Positions 49,208 through 58,554 are shown, counted from the stretch's first letter. The stretch: 64,000 nucleotides of DNA from Streptomyces sp. ASQP_92 (GCF_025399895.1 NZ_JAODUA010000009.1:124001-188000); one strand, 5' to 3'. The notes: generated from the sequence alone by a model not told the origin. Translations and numbers: made by a program.

Positions 49208-51625
49208 CTAGTCCGGCCAGCGGTGGGTCACCCAGCGCCAGGTCAGTTCGAGGGCCGCCGAGGCCACCACCGCGATCCCCACCGCCGCCCACGGCAACAC
49301 CGCCCCCACCAGCTTCAACGCGAAGAAGTCCTGGAGCCACGGCACCGCCAGGACCAGGAGGAAGGCCACGGCCATGGATACGACCAGGGCGATCCGCCAC
49401 CACGTGTAGGGGCGGGCGATGATCGCCAGGACCCACATGGAGACCAGGAACAGGGTCAGGGTGGTGACGCTGGTCTCCGCGTCCAGCTCGCCCGAACCCG
49501 TGTAGTACGCCCGCGCGATCATGTACGTCACGAACGTGGCCACCGCCGCGATGCCCCCGCTGGGGATCGCGTACCGCATCACCCGCCGTACGAAGTGCGG
49601 TTTGGCGCGCTCCTTGTTGGGGGCGAGGGCGAGGAAGAACGCCGGGATGCCGATCGTGAAGGTGGACAGCAGGGTCAAGTGGCGCGGCAGGAAGGGGTAT
49701 TCGACCTGGAAGCACACCACCAGGACGGCGAGCAGGACCGAGTACACGGTCTTGGTGAGGAACAGCGTGGCCACCCGGGTGATGTTGCCGATCACCCGGC
49801 GCCCTTCCGCCACCACCGAGGGCAGCGTCGAGAAGCTGTTGTTCAGGAGCACGATCTGGGCGACCGCGCGCGTGGCCTCCGAGCCCGAGCCCATGCTCAC
49901 GCCGATGTCGGCGTCCTTGAGGGCGAGCACGTCGTTGACGCCGTCGCCGGTCATCGCGACCGTGTGGCCGCGTGACTGGAGCGCGGCCACCATGTCGCGC
50001 TTCTGCTGGGGGGTGACCCGGCCGAAGACCGAGTGGGAGTCGAGGACGTCGGCCATCTCGCCCTGTTCGGTGGGGAGTTGGCGGGCGTCGACCGTGTCGG
50101 CCGCGCCCGGCAGGCCGAGCTTTCCGGCCACCGCGCCCACCGAGACCGCGTTGTCACCGGAGATCACCTTGGCCCGGACGTTCTGCTCGTCGAAGTAGCG
50201 CAGGGTGTCGGACGCGTCGGGCCGCAGCCTCTGTTCGAGGACGACCAGGGCGCTGGGCTCGGCGTCGGAGGCGATGGCGGGGTCGTCGAGTTCGCGGGAG
50301 GAGCGGGCGAGCAGCAGCACGCGCAGGCCCTGTTCGTTGAGCGCGTCGATGTCGGCGAGCGCCGGGTCCCCGGTCTTGAGCAGCACGTCGGGCGCGCCGA
50401 GCAGCCAGGTGCTGTTCTCGCCGTCGCCCTCGCTGAACGCGGCGCCGCTGTACTTGCGGGCCGAGGAGAACGGCAGCGACTCGGTGCAGCGCCAGGCCTC
50501 GCTGTCCGGGTAGGCGTCGATGATCGCCTGGAGGGAGGCGTTGGGCCGGGGGTCGGACTCGCCGAGCGCGCCGAGCACGGTGCGTACGTACGCCTCGTCC
50601 GCGCCGTTGAGGGGGCGCAGCTCGGTGACGTCCATGCCGCCCTCGGTGAGCGTGCCCGTCTTGTCGAGGCACACCACGTCCACGCGGGCCAGGCCCTCGA
50701 TCGCGGGGAGTTCCTGGACCAGGCACTGCTTGCGGCCGAGCCGGATGACGCCGATGGCGAAGGCGACCGAGGTCAGCAGGACGAGCCCTTCGGGGATCAT
50801 CGGGACGATGCCGCCGACGGTGCGGGCGATGGAGTCCTTGACGTCGTTGTCCTTGACCACGAGCTGGCTCAGGACCAGGCCGAGCGCGGTGGGGATCATC
50901 ATCCAGGTGACGTACTTGAGGATGGTGGAGATGCCGCTGCGCAGCTCGGAGTGGACGAGGGTGAACCGGCTCGCCTCCTCGGCCAGTTGAGCCGCGTACG
51001 CCTCGCGCCCCACCTTGGTGGCCCTGAACGCCCCGCCGCCCGCGACGACGAAGGCGCCCGACATCATCGTGTCGCCGGGCTTCTTCAGGACCGGGTCGGC
51101 CTCGCCGGTCAGCAGGGACTCGTCGACCTCCAGGCCGTCCGCCTCGACCGCCTCGCCGTCCACCACGACCTTGTCGCCGGGCCCGAGTTCGATGACGTCG
51201 CCGAGCACGATCTCGGAGGTGGAGATCTCCACGGCCCGGCCGTCGCGCCGTACCGTCGGCTTGGCCTCGCCGATGACCGCGAGGCCGTCCAGGGTCTTCT
51301 TGGCGCGCATCTCCTGGATGATGCCGATGCCGGTGTTGGCGATGATCACGAAGCCGAAGAGGCTGTCCTGGATCGGCGCCACGACCAGCATGATCGCCCA
51401 GAGCACGCCGATGATCGCGTTGAACCGGGTGAAGACGTTGCCCCGGACGATCTCCGAGGTGGAGCGACTGCTGCGCACGGGTACGTCGTTGACCTCGCCG
51501 CGCGCCACCCGTTCGGCGACCTCGGCCGCCGTCAGACCGCCCGCCCGCCGCGCCGATTCGGGCGGGCTCATGGGATGGACGGGGTCGAGTTCCGCCCCGG
51601 CGTCGATGTTGGCGCGCTGCGTCAT
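49208..51625 (-). CDS. P-type ATPase, CtpE-like (probable Ca2+ transport)
   Basis: 805 residues. P-type ATPase with TGEA in the actuator (SLLTGEADPVLKKPGD), phosphorylation Asp321 in LDKTGTLTEGG, and GDGVNDVLALKDADIG. PEGLVLLTSVAFAIGV in helix 4 and the overall layout match mycobacterial CtpE, for which calcium uptake has been reported. There is no N-terminal metal domain or CPC, so it is not a heavy-metal P1B pump. The ion is inferred from the family. ATG at 51625. Convergent with the GHKL gene across array 7. Confidence 0.89.
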   Translation of the reverse strand: MTQRANIDAGAELDPVHPMSPPESARRAGGLTAAEVAERVARGEVNDVPVRSSRSTSEIVRGNVFTRFNAIIGVLWAIMLVVAPIQDSLFGFVIIANTGIGIIQEMRAKKTLDGLAVIGEAKPTVRRDGRAVEISTSEIVLGDVIELGPGDKVVVDGEAVEADGLEVDESLLTGEADPVLKKPGDTMMSGAFVVAGGGAFRATKVGREAYAAQLAEEASRFTLVHSELRSGISTILKYVTWMMIPTALGLVLSQLVVKDNDVKDSIARTVGGIVPMIPEGLVLLTSVAFAIGVIRLGRKQCLVQELPAIEGLARVDVVCLDKTGTLTEGGMDVTELRPLNGADEAYVRTVLGALGESDPRPNASLQAIIDAYPDSEAWRCTESLPFSSARKYSGAAFSEGDGENSTWLLGAPDVLLKTGDPALADIDALNEQGLRVLLLARSSRELDDPAIASDAEPSALVVLEQRLRPDASDTLRYFDEQNVRAKVISGDNAVSVGAVAGKLGLPGAADTVDARQLPTEQGEMADVLDSHSVFGRVTPQQKRDMVAALQSRGHTVAMTGDGVNDVLALKDADIGVSMGSGSEATRAVAQIVLLNNSFSTLPSVVAEGRRVIGNITRVATLFLTKTVYSVLLAVLVVCFQVEYPFLPRHLTLLSTFTIGIPAFFLALAPNKERAKPHFVRRVMRYAIPSGGIAAVATFVTYMIARAYYTGSGELDAETSVTTLTLFLVSMWVLAIIARPYTWWRIALVVSMAVAFLLVLAVPWLQDFFALKLVGAVLPWAAVGIAVVASAALELTWRWVTHRWPD

Positions 51626-51754
51626 GTTGTCGACGGTACGGCGGGAACGGGCGGTTCACCTGCCGGGACGGCCGAACATCCGACCCGGGGAGGAGACGAA
51701 TGGTCCTGTGGCGGTACGCGCGTCCCGGGTACGGGGGCCTTTGGGCCCTTGCGG

Positions 51755-52030
51755 CTATTCGGCGGGGGCCGACTGTTGTGCCGCGTGCCGCTTGAGGGCG
51801 GCGTCGCGGCCGCGCACGTACCAGATGCCGATGAGGCCGAGGCCGCCGCCGGCCAGGCAGGTCCACACCCACCACAGATGGCCGTGCGCGTCGAACCAGC
51901 CGTAGAAGGGGAGCTGGACGAGGAAGAGGACGAACCAGAGGATCGTGCCGCCCGTGATGGTGGCGACCACGGGACCCTCAAGGGGCTCCGGCGCCTCGTG
52001 CTTCGGTGATCCCGTGGAAAACGCAGCCAT
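51755..52030 (-). CDS. DUF2530 membrane protein
   Basis: 91 residues. Two hydrophobic helices (about 24-44 and 52-72) with LEGPVV, WFVLFLVQLPFYGWFDAHGHLWWVW between and around them, as in DUF2530, and a basic tail. Function unknown. It is divergent from the purine permease gene and upstream of the CtpE-like gene on the same strand, possibly co-transcribed. Confidence 0.85.
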   Translation of the reverse strand: MAAFSTGSPKHEAPEPLEGPVVATITGGTILWFVLFLVQLPFYGWFDAHGHLWWVWTCLAGGGLGLIGIWYVRGRDAALKRHAAQQSAPAE

Positions 52031-52234
52031 GCGGTCAGTGTAGGGCGCGGGGTGTTCTGGTCCGGCGGGGCGGCCGGACGCCTGCGGCTGCTGGGTCTAC
52101 GCGCGGAGATGGTGATCTTCGACTGATGTATTCATACTGAAACGGCTTACGGCTGACTCATTCTGTTCGTTAAAACGTCCAAAGAAGTTCGGGTACGTGC
52201 CGTTTCCCCGCCCCCGTCACCAGCGAGGTTCCGC

Positions 52235-53626
52235 ATGAACGGCCTGGACCGCTACTTCAAGATCTCCGAGCGGGGCTCCACCGTGGCCCGGGAGGTCCGT
52301 GGCGGCTTCGCGACCTTCTTCGCGATGGCGTACATCATCGTGCTGAACCCGATCATCCTCGGCAGCGCCAAGGACATGTACGGACATCAGCTCGACAGCG
52401 GACAGCTGGTGACCGCGACCGTGCTCACCGCCGCCTTCACCACGCTGCTCATGGGCGTCATCGGCAACGTACCGATCGCGCTGGCGGCGGGCCTCGGCGT
52501 GAACACCGTGGTCGCCCTCCAGCTCGCGCCCCGGATGAGCTGGCCCGACGCCATGGGCATGGTCGTCCTCGCCGGCTTCGTGGTGATGCTCCTGGTCGCC
52601 ACCGGGCTGCGCGAGCGCGTCATGAACGCGGTGCCGCTCGGCCTGCGCAAGGGCATCGCGATCGGTATCGGCCTGTTCATCATGCTGATCGGCCTGGTCG
52701 ACTCCGGTTTCGTCTCCCGCATCCCGGACGCCGCGCACACCACCGTCCCCCTCCAGCTCGGCGGCAACGGGCACCTGCTCGGCTGGCCCGTCCTGGTCTT
52801 CGTCCTCGGCGTGCTGCTCACGCTCGCTCTGATGGTGCGCAAGGTGCCGGGCGCGATCCTGATCTCCATCGTGGCCATGACCGTCCTCGCGATGATCATC
52901 AACGCGGTGGCCACCGTGCCGTCCTGGGGTCTGACCACCCCGAAGTGGCCGGGCAACCCCTTCGACACCCCGGACTTCGGACTCGTCGGCCAGGTCAGCC
53001 TGTTCGGCGGCTTCTCGAAGGTCGGCGTCCTGACCGGCGTCCTGTTCGTCTTCACCGTTCTGCTCTCGTGCTTCTTCGACGCCATGGGCACGATCATGGG
53101 CATCAGCGACGAGGCGGGTCTGACCGACGAGAAGGGCTACATGCCCGGCATGAACCGGGTCCTGTTCGTCGACGGCATCGCGGTCGCGGCGGGCGGGGCG
53201 TCGTCCTCGTCCGCCACCACGTGTTTCGTGGAGTCCACGGCGGGGGTCGGCGAGGGTGCGCGCACCGGCCTCGCGAACGTGGTCACCGGTGGCCTGTTCA
53301 CCATCGCCCTCTTCCTCACCCCGCTCGCCACGATGGTGCCCTCGCAGGCGGCCACCCCGGCGCTGCTCGCCGTCGGCTTCCTGATCCTGTCCGGCTCGAT
53401 CCGCGAGATCGACTGGGCGGACTGGACGATCGCGATCCCGGCGTTCGTGACGATGCTGATGATGCCGTTCACGTACTCCATCACCAATGGCATCGGGATG
53501 GGGTTCATCAGCTTTACGGTGCTGCGGTTGGTGGCGGGGCGGGGGCGGGAGGTTCCGGTCGCGATGTACGTCGTGTCGGCGGTGTTCGCGTTCTACTACG
53601 TCATGCCGGCCCTCAACCTCACCTGA
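52235..53626 (+). CDS. NCS2-family purine permease (AzgA-like)
   Basis: 463 residues, 12-14 membrane segments. The opening LDRYFKISERGSTVAREVRGGFATFFAMAYIIVLNP and the conserved TTCFVESTAGVGEGARTGLA place it in the AzgA/GhxP guanine-hypoxanthine-adenine group of proton symporters. Length and helix pattern are complete. The 204-base leader is relatively AT-rich (52125-52200) and contains GTAT-TC-ATAC. I looked for a purine riboswitch there and did not find the conserved loops. Repeat array 8 follows the stop. Confidence 0.9.
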   Translation: MNGLDRYFKISERGSTVAREVRGGFATFFAMAYIIVLNPIILGSAKDMYGHQLDSGQLVTATVLTAAFTTLLMGVIGNVPIALAAGLGVNTVVALQLAPRMSWPDAMGMVVLAGFVVMLLVATGLRERVMNAVPLGLRKGIAIGIGLFIMLIGLVDSGFVSRIPDAAHTTVPLQLGGNGHLLGWPVLVFVLGVLLTLALMVRKVPGAILISIVAMTVLAMIINAVATVPSWGLTTPKWPGNPFDTPDFGLVGQVSLFGGFSKVGVLTGVLFVFTVLLSCFFDAMGTIMGISDEAGLTDEKGYMPGMNRVLFVDGIAVAAGGASSSSATTCFVESTAGVGEGARTGLANVVTGGLFTIALFLTPLATMVPSQAATPALLAVGFLILSGSIREIDWADWTIAIPAFVTMLMMPFTYSITNGIGMGFISFTVLRLVAGRGREVPVAMYVVSAVFAFYYVMPALNLT

Positions 53627-53639
53627 CCCCGCCCAGCCC

Positions 53640-54345
53640 GGCGGCGGGGGCCACCCCCAACTCCCTGGGGGTTTGCCCACCCACCCGTGCGGGGGGTTGG
53701 CTGGTTCCGGGACCCTGGGGCTCCGCCCCAGACCCCGGGCCCTTTGCCCACCCGCCCGCCCGTGCATCGGGGTTGGATGGTTCCGGCCCTCCTGGGGCTC
53801 CGCCCCAGACCCCGAGGCACCTCTCCCACCCGCCCGCCCGCCCGCCCGTGCGGCGGGGTTGGATGGTTCGGGCCTCCTGGGGCTCCGCCCCAGACCCCGT
53901 ATCGCGCCTGAACGGCGCTCGTCCTCAATCGCCGGACGGGCTGTAGGTGCCCCAGCACCCCCGGGCGGGGGCTCCGCCCCCTGCACCCCCGTTCGCGCCT
54001 TAAGGGCGCTCGTCCTCAAACGCCGGACGGGCTGTAGGTGCCCGATGCGGGCCAGCACCAGTGCCGCTAAGGGGCGCGGGGAACTGCGCGAGAAGCGACC
54101 ACGGTCCGCAGACCGAAGGGCATTCAGGGGCGCGGGGAACTGCGCGAGGAGCGACCGCGGCCCGCACGCGACCGATGGTTTTGGGGGCGCGGGGAACTGC
54201 GCGACCAGCCACGCACGGCCCGCAGACCGAAGGGTCTTTGGGGGCGCGGGGAACTGCGCGAGCAACCACGCGCGGCCCTCGGGCGAGGGCGGGTTTCAGG
54301 GGCGCGGGGAACTGCGCAAAGGTTCCGCCGGGGGGCAGAGGCGGC
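53640..54345. repeat. Composite intergenic repeat array 8 (reverse polarity)
   Basis: Three CTGGGGCTCCGCCCCAG hairpins (53717, 53792, 53878) with GCCCACCC-GCCCG spacers, then two copies of the GCGCTCGTCCTCAA-CGCCGGACGG module (53919, 54008), and five reverse CGCGGGGAACTGCGCG units (about 54075, 54131, 54187, 54245, 54303). It lies between the NCS2 permease and RHH genes, which are convergent. Confidence 0.9.
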
Positions 54346-54363
54346 GTAGCCGCGCCGGCGCGG

Positions 54364-54546
54364 CTACGCCGCCCCGTAGAACCTCTCCGTCTCATCCACC
54401 GCCGCCTTGAACCGCTCATCGAAGTCGTCCCGCATAAGCGTCCGCACCACATAGTCCTGAACGCTCATGCCGCGCCTCGCCGCATGGTGCTTGAGCCGTT
54501 CGAGCAGCTCACCGTCTATTCGCAGGCTGAGCACACTGGTCCCCAT
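54364..54546 (-). CDS. Ribbon-helix-helix DNA-binding protein
   Basis: 60 residues from ATG 54546. The N-terminal SVLSLRIDGELLERLKHHAARRGMSVQDYVVRTL is a complete ribbon-helix-helix (CopG/Arc-like) motif. The acidic C-terminus (DDFDERFKAAVDETERFYG) resembles antitoxin tails. No toxin gene is adjacent; the repeat array follows directly, so this may be an orphan regulator. The longer frame upstream is discounted because it overlaps intergenic low-complexity sequence. Confidence 0.82.
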   Translation of the reverse strand: MGTSVLSLRIDGELLERLKHHAARRGMSVQDYVVRTLMRDDFDERFKAAVDETERFYGAA

Positions 54547-54770
54547 GGAGCGAGGGTGACCGCCCGCCCGGCCGTCGCGGGTCACTTTTCGACCGAGCCT
54601 CACTCGTTCGGGTGAAATGTCGGCCGCCCCACCTCGCCGACGCGGCGCACGCACCCCCGTAGCCCCGCCCAGCCCCGAGCCCCAGCCCCGCACCCCCGCG
54701 GCGCAACCCCACCCCTGTGACGCCACGACACCCATGTGGCGCTCGACACCTCCGCTGAATCCGGTGGTAT

Positions 54771-54797
54771 TTAGCCAGAGTAATGAGTTAAGCTAAC
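54771..54797. promoter_or_regulatory. MarR-type operator
   Basis: GTTA-AGC-TAAC (54787-54797) is a palindrome, and the outer TTAGC (54771-54775) and GCTAA (54792-54796) form a second inverted pair. It ends five bases before the MarR ATG, so it also covers the ribosome-binding region or a leaderless start. Confidence 0.6.
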
Positions 54798-54801
54798 GAA
54801 C

Positions 54802-55245
54802 ATGTCTGACCTGTCCCACGGCACTGGCGACAACGCCGCCGCCGTGAACTCCCTGCGCTCGGCCGTCATGCGGCTGGGCCGGCGCCTCAAGCATCAGCGC
54901 GTCGACGAATCGCTCAGCCCGACGGAGATGTCGGTGCTCGGCACCCTTGCCCGGTGCGGCTCGGCCACCCCCGGTGAGCTGGCTCGCAAAGAGCACGTAC
55001 AGCCGCCGTCGATGACCCGGATCGTCGCACTGCTGGAGGCGAAGGGCCTGGTCAGGCTGGAGCCGCATCCCGACGACCGTCGGCAGAAGGTGGTCAGCCA
55101 GACCGCGGAGGCCGAGGCGATGCTCGAAGAGAGCCGCCGCAAGCGCAACGCCTGGCTCGCCGCCCTCGCGGAAGGTCTGGACGAGGACGAATGGGCGAAG
55201 CTGCGCGCGGCCGCCCCGGTCCTGGAGAAGCTCGCACATCTGTAA
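54802..55245 (+). CDS. MarR-family transcriptional regulator
   Basis: 147 residues. Winged helix with MSVLGTLARCGSATPGELARKEHVQPPSMTRIVALLEAKGLV and DDRRQKVV wing, full family length. No visible SD. It is first in an operon with the MFS gene 27 bases downstream, and the palindrome just before it fits autorepression. Probably de-repressed by a small molecule that the pump exports. Confidence 0.92.
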   Translation: MSDLSHGTGDNAAAVNSLRSAVMRLGRRLKHQRVDESLSPTEMSVLGTLARCGSATPGELARKEHVQPPSMTRIVALLEAKGLVRLEPHPDDRRQKVVSQTAEAEAMLEESRRKRNAWLAALAEGLDEDEWAKLRAAAPVLEKLAHL

Positions 55246-55272
55246 ACGCGCATCGCTAGGAGGCGAGCCCTT

Positions 55273-56610
55273 TTGAGTACGGGATCCGGAGCACACTCCG
55301 CCCCCGCACCGAACCCCACCTACAACAAGCGTGGCGGGGGGACGTTCTCCTCGCTTGCGGTACGCAATTACCGACTGTTCTTCTCCGGCGCCATCGTGTC
55401 CAACATCGGCACCTGGATGGCCCGGATCACCCAGGACTGGCTGGTCCTGACGATCACCGGTTCCTCGGTGGCGGTGGGCATCACCACCGCCATGCAGTTC
55501 CTGCCGATGCTCCTGTTCGGCCTGTACGGCGGCGTCATAGCCGACCGGTTCGCCAAGCGGAACATCCTCTTCGTGACGCAGGCGGCGATGGGCCTGGGTG
55601 GTCTGTTCCTCGCCGCGATGACCCTGTCCGGGCACGTCCAGGTGTGGCATGTCTATCTGACGGCGTTCTTCACCGGCCTGGTCACCGTCGTCGACAACCC
55701 GACCCGGCAGTCCTTCGTCTCCGAGATGGTCGGACCCGACCGGGTGCGCAACGCGGTCAGCCTCAACTCGGCGAACTTCCAGTCCGCCCGGCTCGTCGGC
55801 CCGGCCGTCGCCGGTGTCGTGATGGCGGCCGTCGGGCCCGGCTGGGCCTTCCTCGCCAACGGCCTGTCGTTCACGGCCCCGCTGATCATGCTGTTCCTGA
55901 TGCGGACCAAGGAACTCCAGCCGACCCGGCTCGCCCCGCGCGGCAAGGGTCAGCTCAAGGAGGGCCTCGCGTATGTCTCCGAGCGGCCCGAGCTGATCTG
56001 GCCGATCGTGCTCGTCGGCTTCGTCGGCACCTTCGGGTTCAACTTCCCGATCTGGCTGAGCGCCTTCGCCTCCGACGTCTTCCACGGCGACTCCGGCCTG
56101 TACGGCCTGTTCAACAGCCTGATGGCGATCGGTTCGCTGGTCGGCGCGCTGCTCGCGGCCCGCCGCGCCAGTACGCGGCTGCGGATGCTGGTGCTCGCGG
56201 CCGGTCTGTTCGCGGTGCTGGAACTCGTGGCCGCCGGTTCGCCCGGCCTCGGGGTGTTCATGGCGCTGCTCATCCCCGTCGGCATCCTGGGCCTCACGGT
56301 CAACGTGACCGCCAACGCCTCCGTGCAGATGGCCACCGATCCCGAGATGCGGGGCCGCGTGATGAGCCTGTTCATGATGGTCTTCACCGGCGGCACCCCG
56401 CTGGGCGGCCCGCTCTTCGGCTGGCTGACCGATGTCTACGGCGTCCGCGTCAGCCTCGCGCTCGGCGGCCTCATCTGCGGCGTCGCGGCGATCGGCGTGG
56501 GCCTGATGCTGGCCCGCGCGGCCAACCTGCGCCTCAAGGTCGACGTCCGCCCCGGCCACCGCCACCTCGAATTCGTTCCGAGGAACCCGGCGCTCGTGGC
56601 GGCCGCCTGA
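55273..56610 (+). CDS. MFS transporter in MarR operon
   Basis: 445 residues from TTG at 55273, with AGGAGG nine bases upstream, a clear start. Twelve helices with SNIGTWMARITQDWLVLTITGSS in helix 1 and YGGVIADRFAKRNIL motif A. It resembles the DHA3/enterobactin-exporter group. It probably expels a compound sensed by the MarR partner. A 19-bp hairpin terminator follows about 60 bases downstream. Confidence 0.9.
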   Translation: MSTGSGAHSAPAPNPTYNKRGGGTFSSLAVRNYRLFFSGAIVSNIGTWMARITQDWLVLTITGSSVAVGITTAMQFLPMLLFGLYGGVIADRFAKRNILFVTQAAMGLGGLFLAAMTLSGHVQVWHVYLTAFFTGLVTVVDNPTRQSFVSEMVGPDRVRNAVSLNSANFQSARLVGPAVAGVVMAAVGPGWAFLANGLSFTAPLIMLFLMRTKELQPTRLAPRGKGQLKEGLAYVSERPELIWPIVLVGFVGTFGFNFPIWLSAFASDVFHGDSGLYGLFNSLMAIGSLVGALLAARRASTRLRMLVLAAGLFAVLELVAAGSPGLGVFMALLIPVGILGLTVNVTANASVQMATDPEMRGRVMSLFMMVFTGGTPLGGPLFGWLTDVYGVRVSLALGGLICGVAAIGVGLMLARAANLRLKVDVRPGHRHLEFVPRNPALVAAA

Positions 56611-56670
56611 CCGTACGTACTGAACGCACGGACTGAATGCGCGTACTGCCCGTACGGACGAGATCCCTCG

Positions 56671-56716
56671 TGCCACGGCCCGGCCCCCCGCATACCCGGG
56701 GGGCCGGGCCGTGGCA
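56671..56716 (+). terminator. 19-bp perfect hairpin after the MarR-MFS operon
   Basis: TGCCACGGCCCGGCCCCCC (56671-56689) and its exact complement (56698-56716), eight-base loop. No T-run, as usual in high-GC genomes. Confidence 0.85.
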
Positions 56717-56735
56717 CGCCCGGTGCCGATCTTGC

Positions 56736-56747
56736 TTAACTGTTCCC
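56736..56747 (+). promoter_or_regulatory. Predicted leaderless promoter (-10) of the thpR gene
   Basis: TTAACT at 56736-56741, six bases, then ATG; no SD. Confidence 0.4.
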
Positions 56748-57317
56748 ATGCGTCTCTTCGCCGCCGTCCTTCCTCCCGCGTGGGCCGTCGCTGAACTCGG
56801 CCTGGCGGTAAGGGAGTTGACGGCGCTGCCCGGAGCGGACGGGCTGCGCTGGACCGGGCGGGAGGGGTGGCACCTGACGCTCGCGTTCCTGGGCGAGGTC
56901 GACGAGGCGCTCCTGGACGAGCTGCGCGAGCGGCTGCGCAGGGCGGCCCACCGCACCGACCCGTTCGCACTGCGGCTGCACGGCGGCGGCCGGTTCGACG
57001 GGCGTGCGCTGTGGGCCGGCGTCGCGGGCGGCCTCGACGAACTGCGGCTGCTGGCCGAGCGCGCGGACGCCGCCGCCCGCCGCTCCGGCGTCCCGATGGA
57101 CCAGCACCGCCGCTATGTGCCGCACCTCACCCTGGCGCGTTCGCGTACGCCGATGGACCTGCGGCCGTACGTCACGGAGCTGGCCGCGTTCGAGGGCGGC
57201 CCGTGGCAGGTCACGGAGTTGGCCCTGATCCGCAGCAGCCTCCCGCGCGACGGCATCCCGGGGGAGCGCCCCCGGTACGAGGCGGTCGCCCGCTGGCCGC
57301 TCGGCGCGGGCGGCTAG
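56748..57317 (+). CDS. thpR: RNA 2',3'-cyclic phosphodiesterase
   Basis: 189 residues. 2H phosphoesterase with both HxTx motifs: HLTL (42-45) and HLTL (126-129), about 80 residues apart as in ThpR/LigT. It opens 2',3'-cyclic phosphates of RNA to 2'-phosphates and can ligate tRNA halves in vitro. No RtcB or RNA-repair partner is adjacent. The stop TAG is part of the -10-like TAGGCT of the next micro-ORF. Confidence 0.92.
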   Translation: MRLFAAVLPPAWAVAELGLAVRELTALPGADGLRWTGREGWHLTLAFLGEVDEALLDELRERLRRAAHRTDPFALRLHGGGRFDGRALWAGVAGGLDELRLLAERADAAARRSGVPMDQHRRYVPHLTLARSRTPMDLRPYVTELAAFEGGPWQVTELALIRSSLPRDGIPGERPRYEAVARWPLGAGG

Positions 57318-57326
57318 GCTCAAGGG

Positions 57327-57413
57327 GTGGACCCGAAGACCAGGAACCGGATCATGGCCGGTGTGCTCGTGTTGATGTTCGTCGTCGTGGCGGTGGCGGC
57401 CGCCGTCGGCTGA
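57327..57413 (+). CDS. 28-residue single-pass membrane micro-ORF
   Basis: GTG 57327 to TGA 57411-57413. A basic N-terminus (DPKTRNR) is followed by a continuous hydrophobic helix (AGVLVLMFVVVAVAAAVG). It has the pattern of a real bacterial membrane microprotein. It begins nine bases after the thpR stop, behind TAGGCT-N6, and could be leaderless or use GGGG. I recall similar short peptides at this place in other Streptomyces; this needs comparative confirmation. Confidence 0.55.
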   Translation: MDPKTRNRIMAGVLVLMFVVVAVAAAVG

Positions 57414-57438
57414 CCGCCACCGCGCCTCGACCCGTGGG

Positions 57439-57490
57439 CCACCGGATGAAAGCCGCCCACCGGACGAAAGCCGCCCACCGGACGGAGGCC
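57439..57490. repeat. Three tandem 18-bp units
   Basis: CCACCGGATGAAAGCCGC occurs three times with small changes. It lies between the micro-ORF and the stop of the first aldo/keto reductase, in a 112-base gap with no other feature. Confidence 0.7.
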
Positions 57491-57525
57491 TCAGTGGTCT
57501 GCCGGGGGGCGCAAGGCTCTCCGGT

Positions 57526-58518
57526 CTACCAGGCGAAGGCCTCCGGTGAGGGGCCGGGGCCCGGGAAGACGTCGTCGAGCGCGCTCAGGAACTCCTGCGG
57601 CAGGTCGAGTTCTACCGCCCGCAGCGCCGAGTCGAGCTGATCCGCCGTGCGCGGCCCGACGATCGGACCCGCGACACCCGGCCGGCTGAGCAGCCAGGCC
57701 AGCGCCACTTCGGCGGGGTCGAGGTCGTGCTTGGCGACGAGTTCCTCGTACGCCTGGACCTGCCGCCGCACCGCCGGGTCCGAGAGGGCCTGGGCCGCGA
57801 GGCCGCCCTGGGAACGGCCCGCCGTGCCCTCGCGCTGCTTGCGCAGGATGCCGCCGAGCATGCCGCCGTGCAGCGGGGACCAGGGGATGACGCCGAGGCC
57901 GTACTCCCGCGCGGCCGGGACGATCTCCATCTCGGCGCGGCGTTCGGCGAGGTTGTAGAGGCACTGCTCGCTGACCAGGCCGACGCGTCCGGTCCGGGTG
58001 GCGAGCTCGTTGGCCTGGGCGATCTTGTAGCCGGGGAAGTTGGACGAACCGGCGTACAGGATCTTGCCCTGGGCGATCAGGACGTCGATCGCCTGCCAGA
58101 TCTCCTCGAAGGGGGTGAGGCGGTCGATGTGGTGGAACTGGTAGAGGTCGATGTAGTCGGTGCCCAGCCGCTTGAGCGAGGCCTCCACCGAGCGGCGGAT
58201 GTTGACCGCCGACAGCTTGTGGTGGTTGGGCCAGGGCTCGCCCGCGGCCATGTTGCCGTTGAGCTTGGTGGCGAGGACGGTCTTGTCGCGCCGGTCGCCG
58301 CCCCGGGCGAACCAGCTGCCGATGATCTCCTCGGTGCGCCCCTTGTTCTCGCCCCAGCCGTACACGTTGGCGGTGTCGAAGAAGTTGATGCCGGCGTCCT
58401 GCGCGGCATCCATGATCGCGTGGCTTGCGGCCTCGTCGGTCTGCGGTCCGAAGTTCATCGTCCCCAGGACGATCCTGCTCACCTGGAGACCCGTGCGTCC
58501 GAGCTGCGTGTACTTCAT
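57526..58518 (-). CDS. Aldo/keto reductase (copy 1)
   Basis: 330 residues, YqkF/AKR-like. Catalytic tetrad by family alignment: Asp48, Tyr53 (FFDTANVYG), Lys85 (LATKLNG) and His129 or His130 (YQFHHID). The NADPH-binding C-terminal part has GSSNFPGYK and SRPGVAGPIVGPRT. It reduces aldehydes or ketones; the true substrate is unknown. About 80 percent similar by eye to the gene at 58701, so a tandem duplicate. It ends with the same PGPGPSPEAFAW tail. Confidence 0.92.
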   Translation of the reverse strand: MKYTQLGRTGLQVSRIVLGTMNFGPQTDEAASHAIMDAAQDAGINFFDTANVYGWGENKGRTEEIIGSWFARGGDRRDKTVLATKLNGNMAAGEPWPNHHKLSAVNIRRSVEASLKRLGTDYIDLYQFHHIDRLTPFEEIWQAIDVLIAQGKILYAGSSNFPGYKIAQANELATRTGRVGLVSEQCLYNLAERRAEMEIVPAAREYGLGVIPWSPLHGGMLGGILRKQREGTAGRSQGGLAAQALSDPAVRRQVQAYEELVAKHDLDPAEVALAWLLSRPGVAGPIVGPRTADQLDSALRAVELDLPQEFLSALDDVFPGPGPSPEAFAW

Positions 58519-58554
58519 GAAAGTCCAGCCAACGTCTTCGAGCGCGCTCAAAGC

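Noticed and set aside
52031..52234. Purine riboswitch before the NCS2 permease
   Set aside because: The region is somewhat AT-rich, but the conserved J2/3 and loop sequences of the purine aptamer are absent.
52217..54265. 682-codon minus frame over the NCS2 gene and array 8
   Set aside because: Low-complexity His/Asp/Arg composition; the permease on the plus strand is complete.
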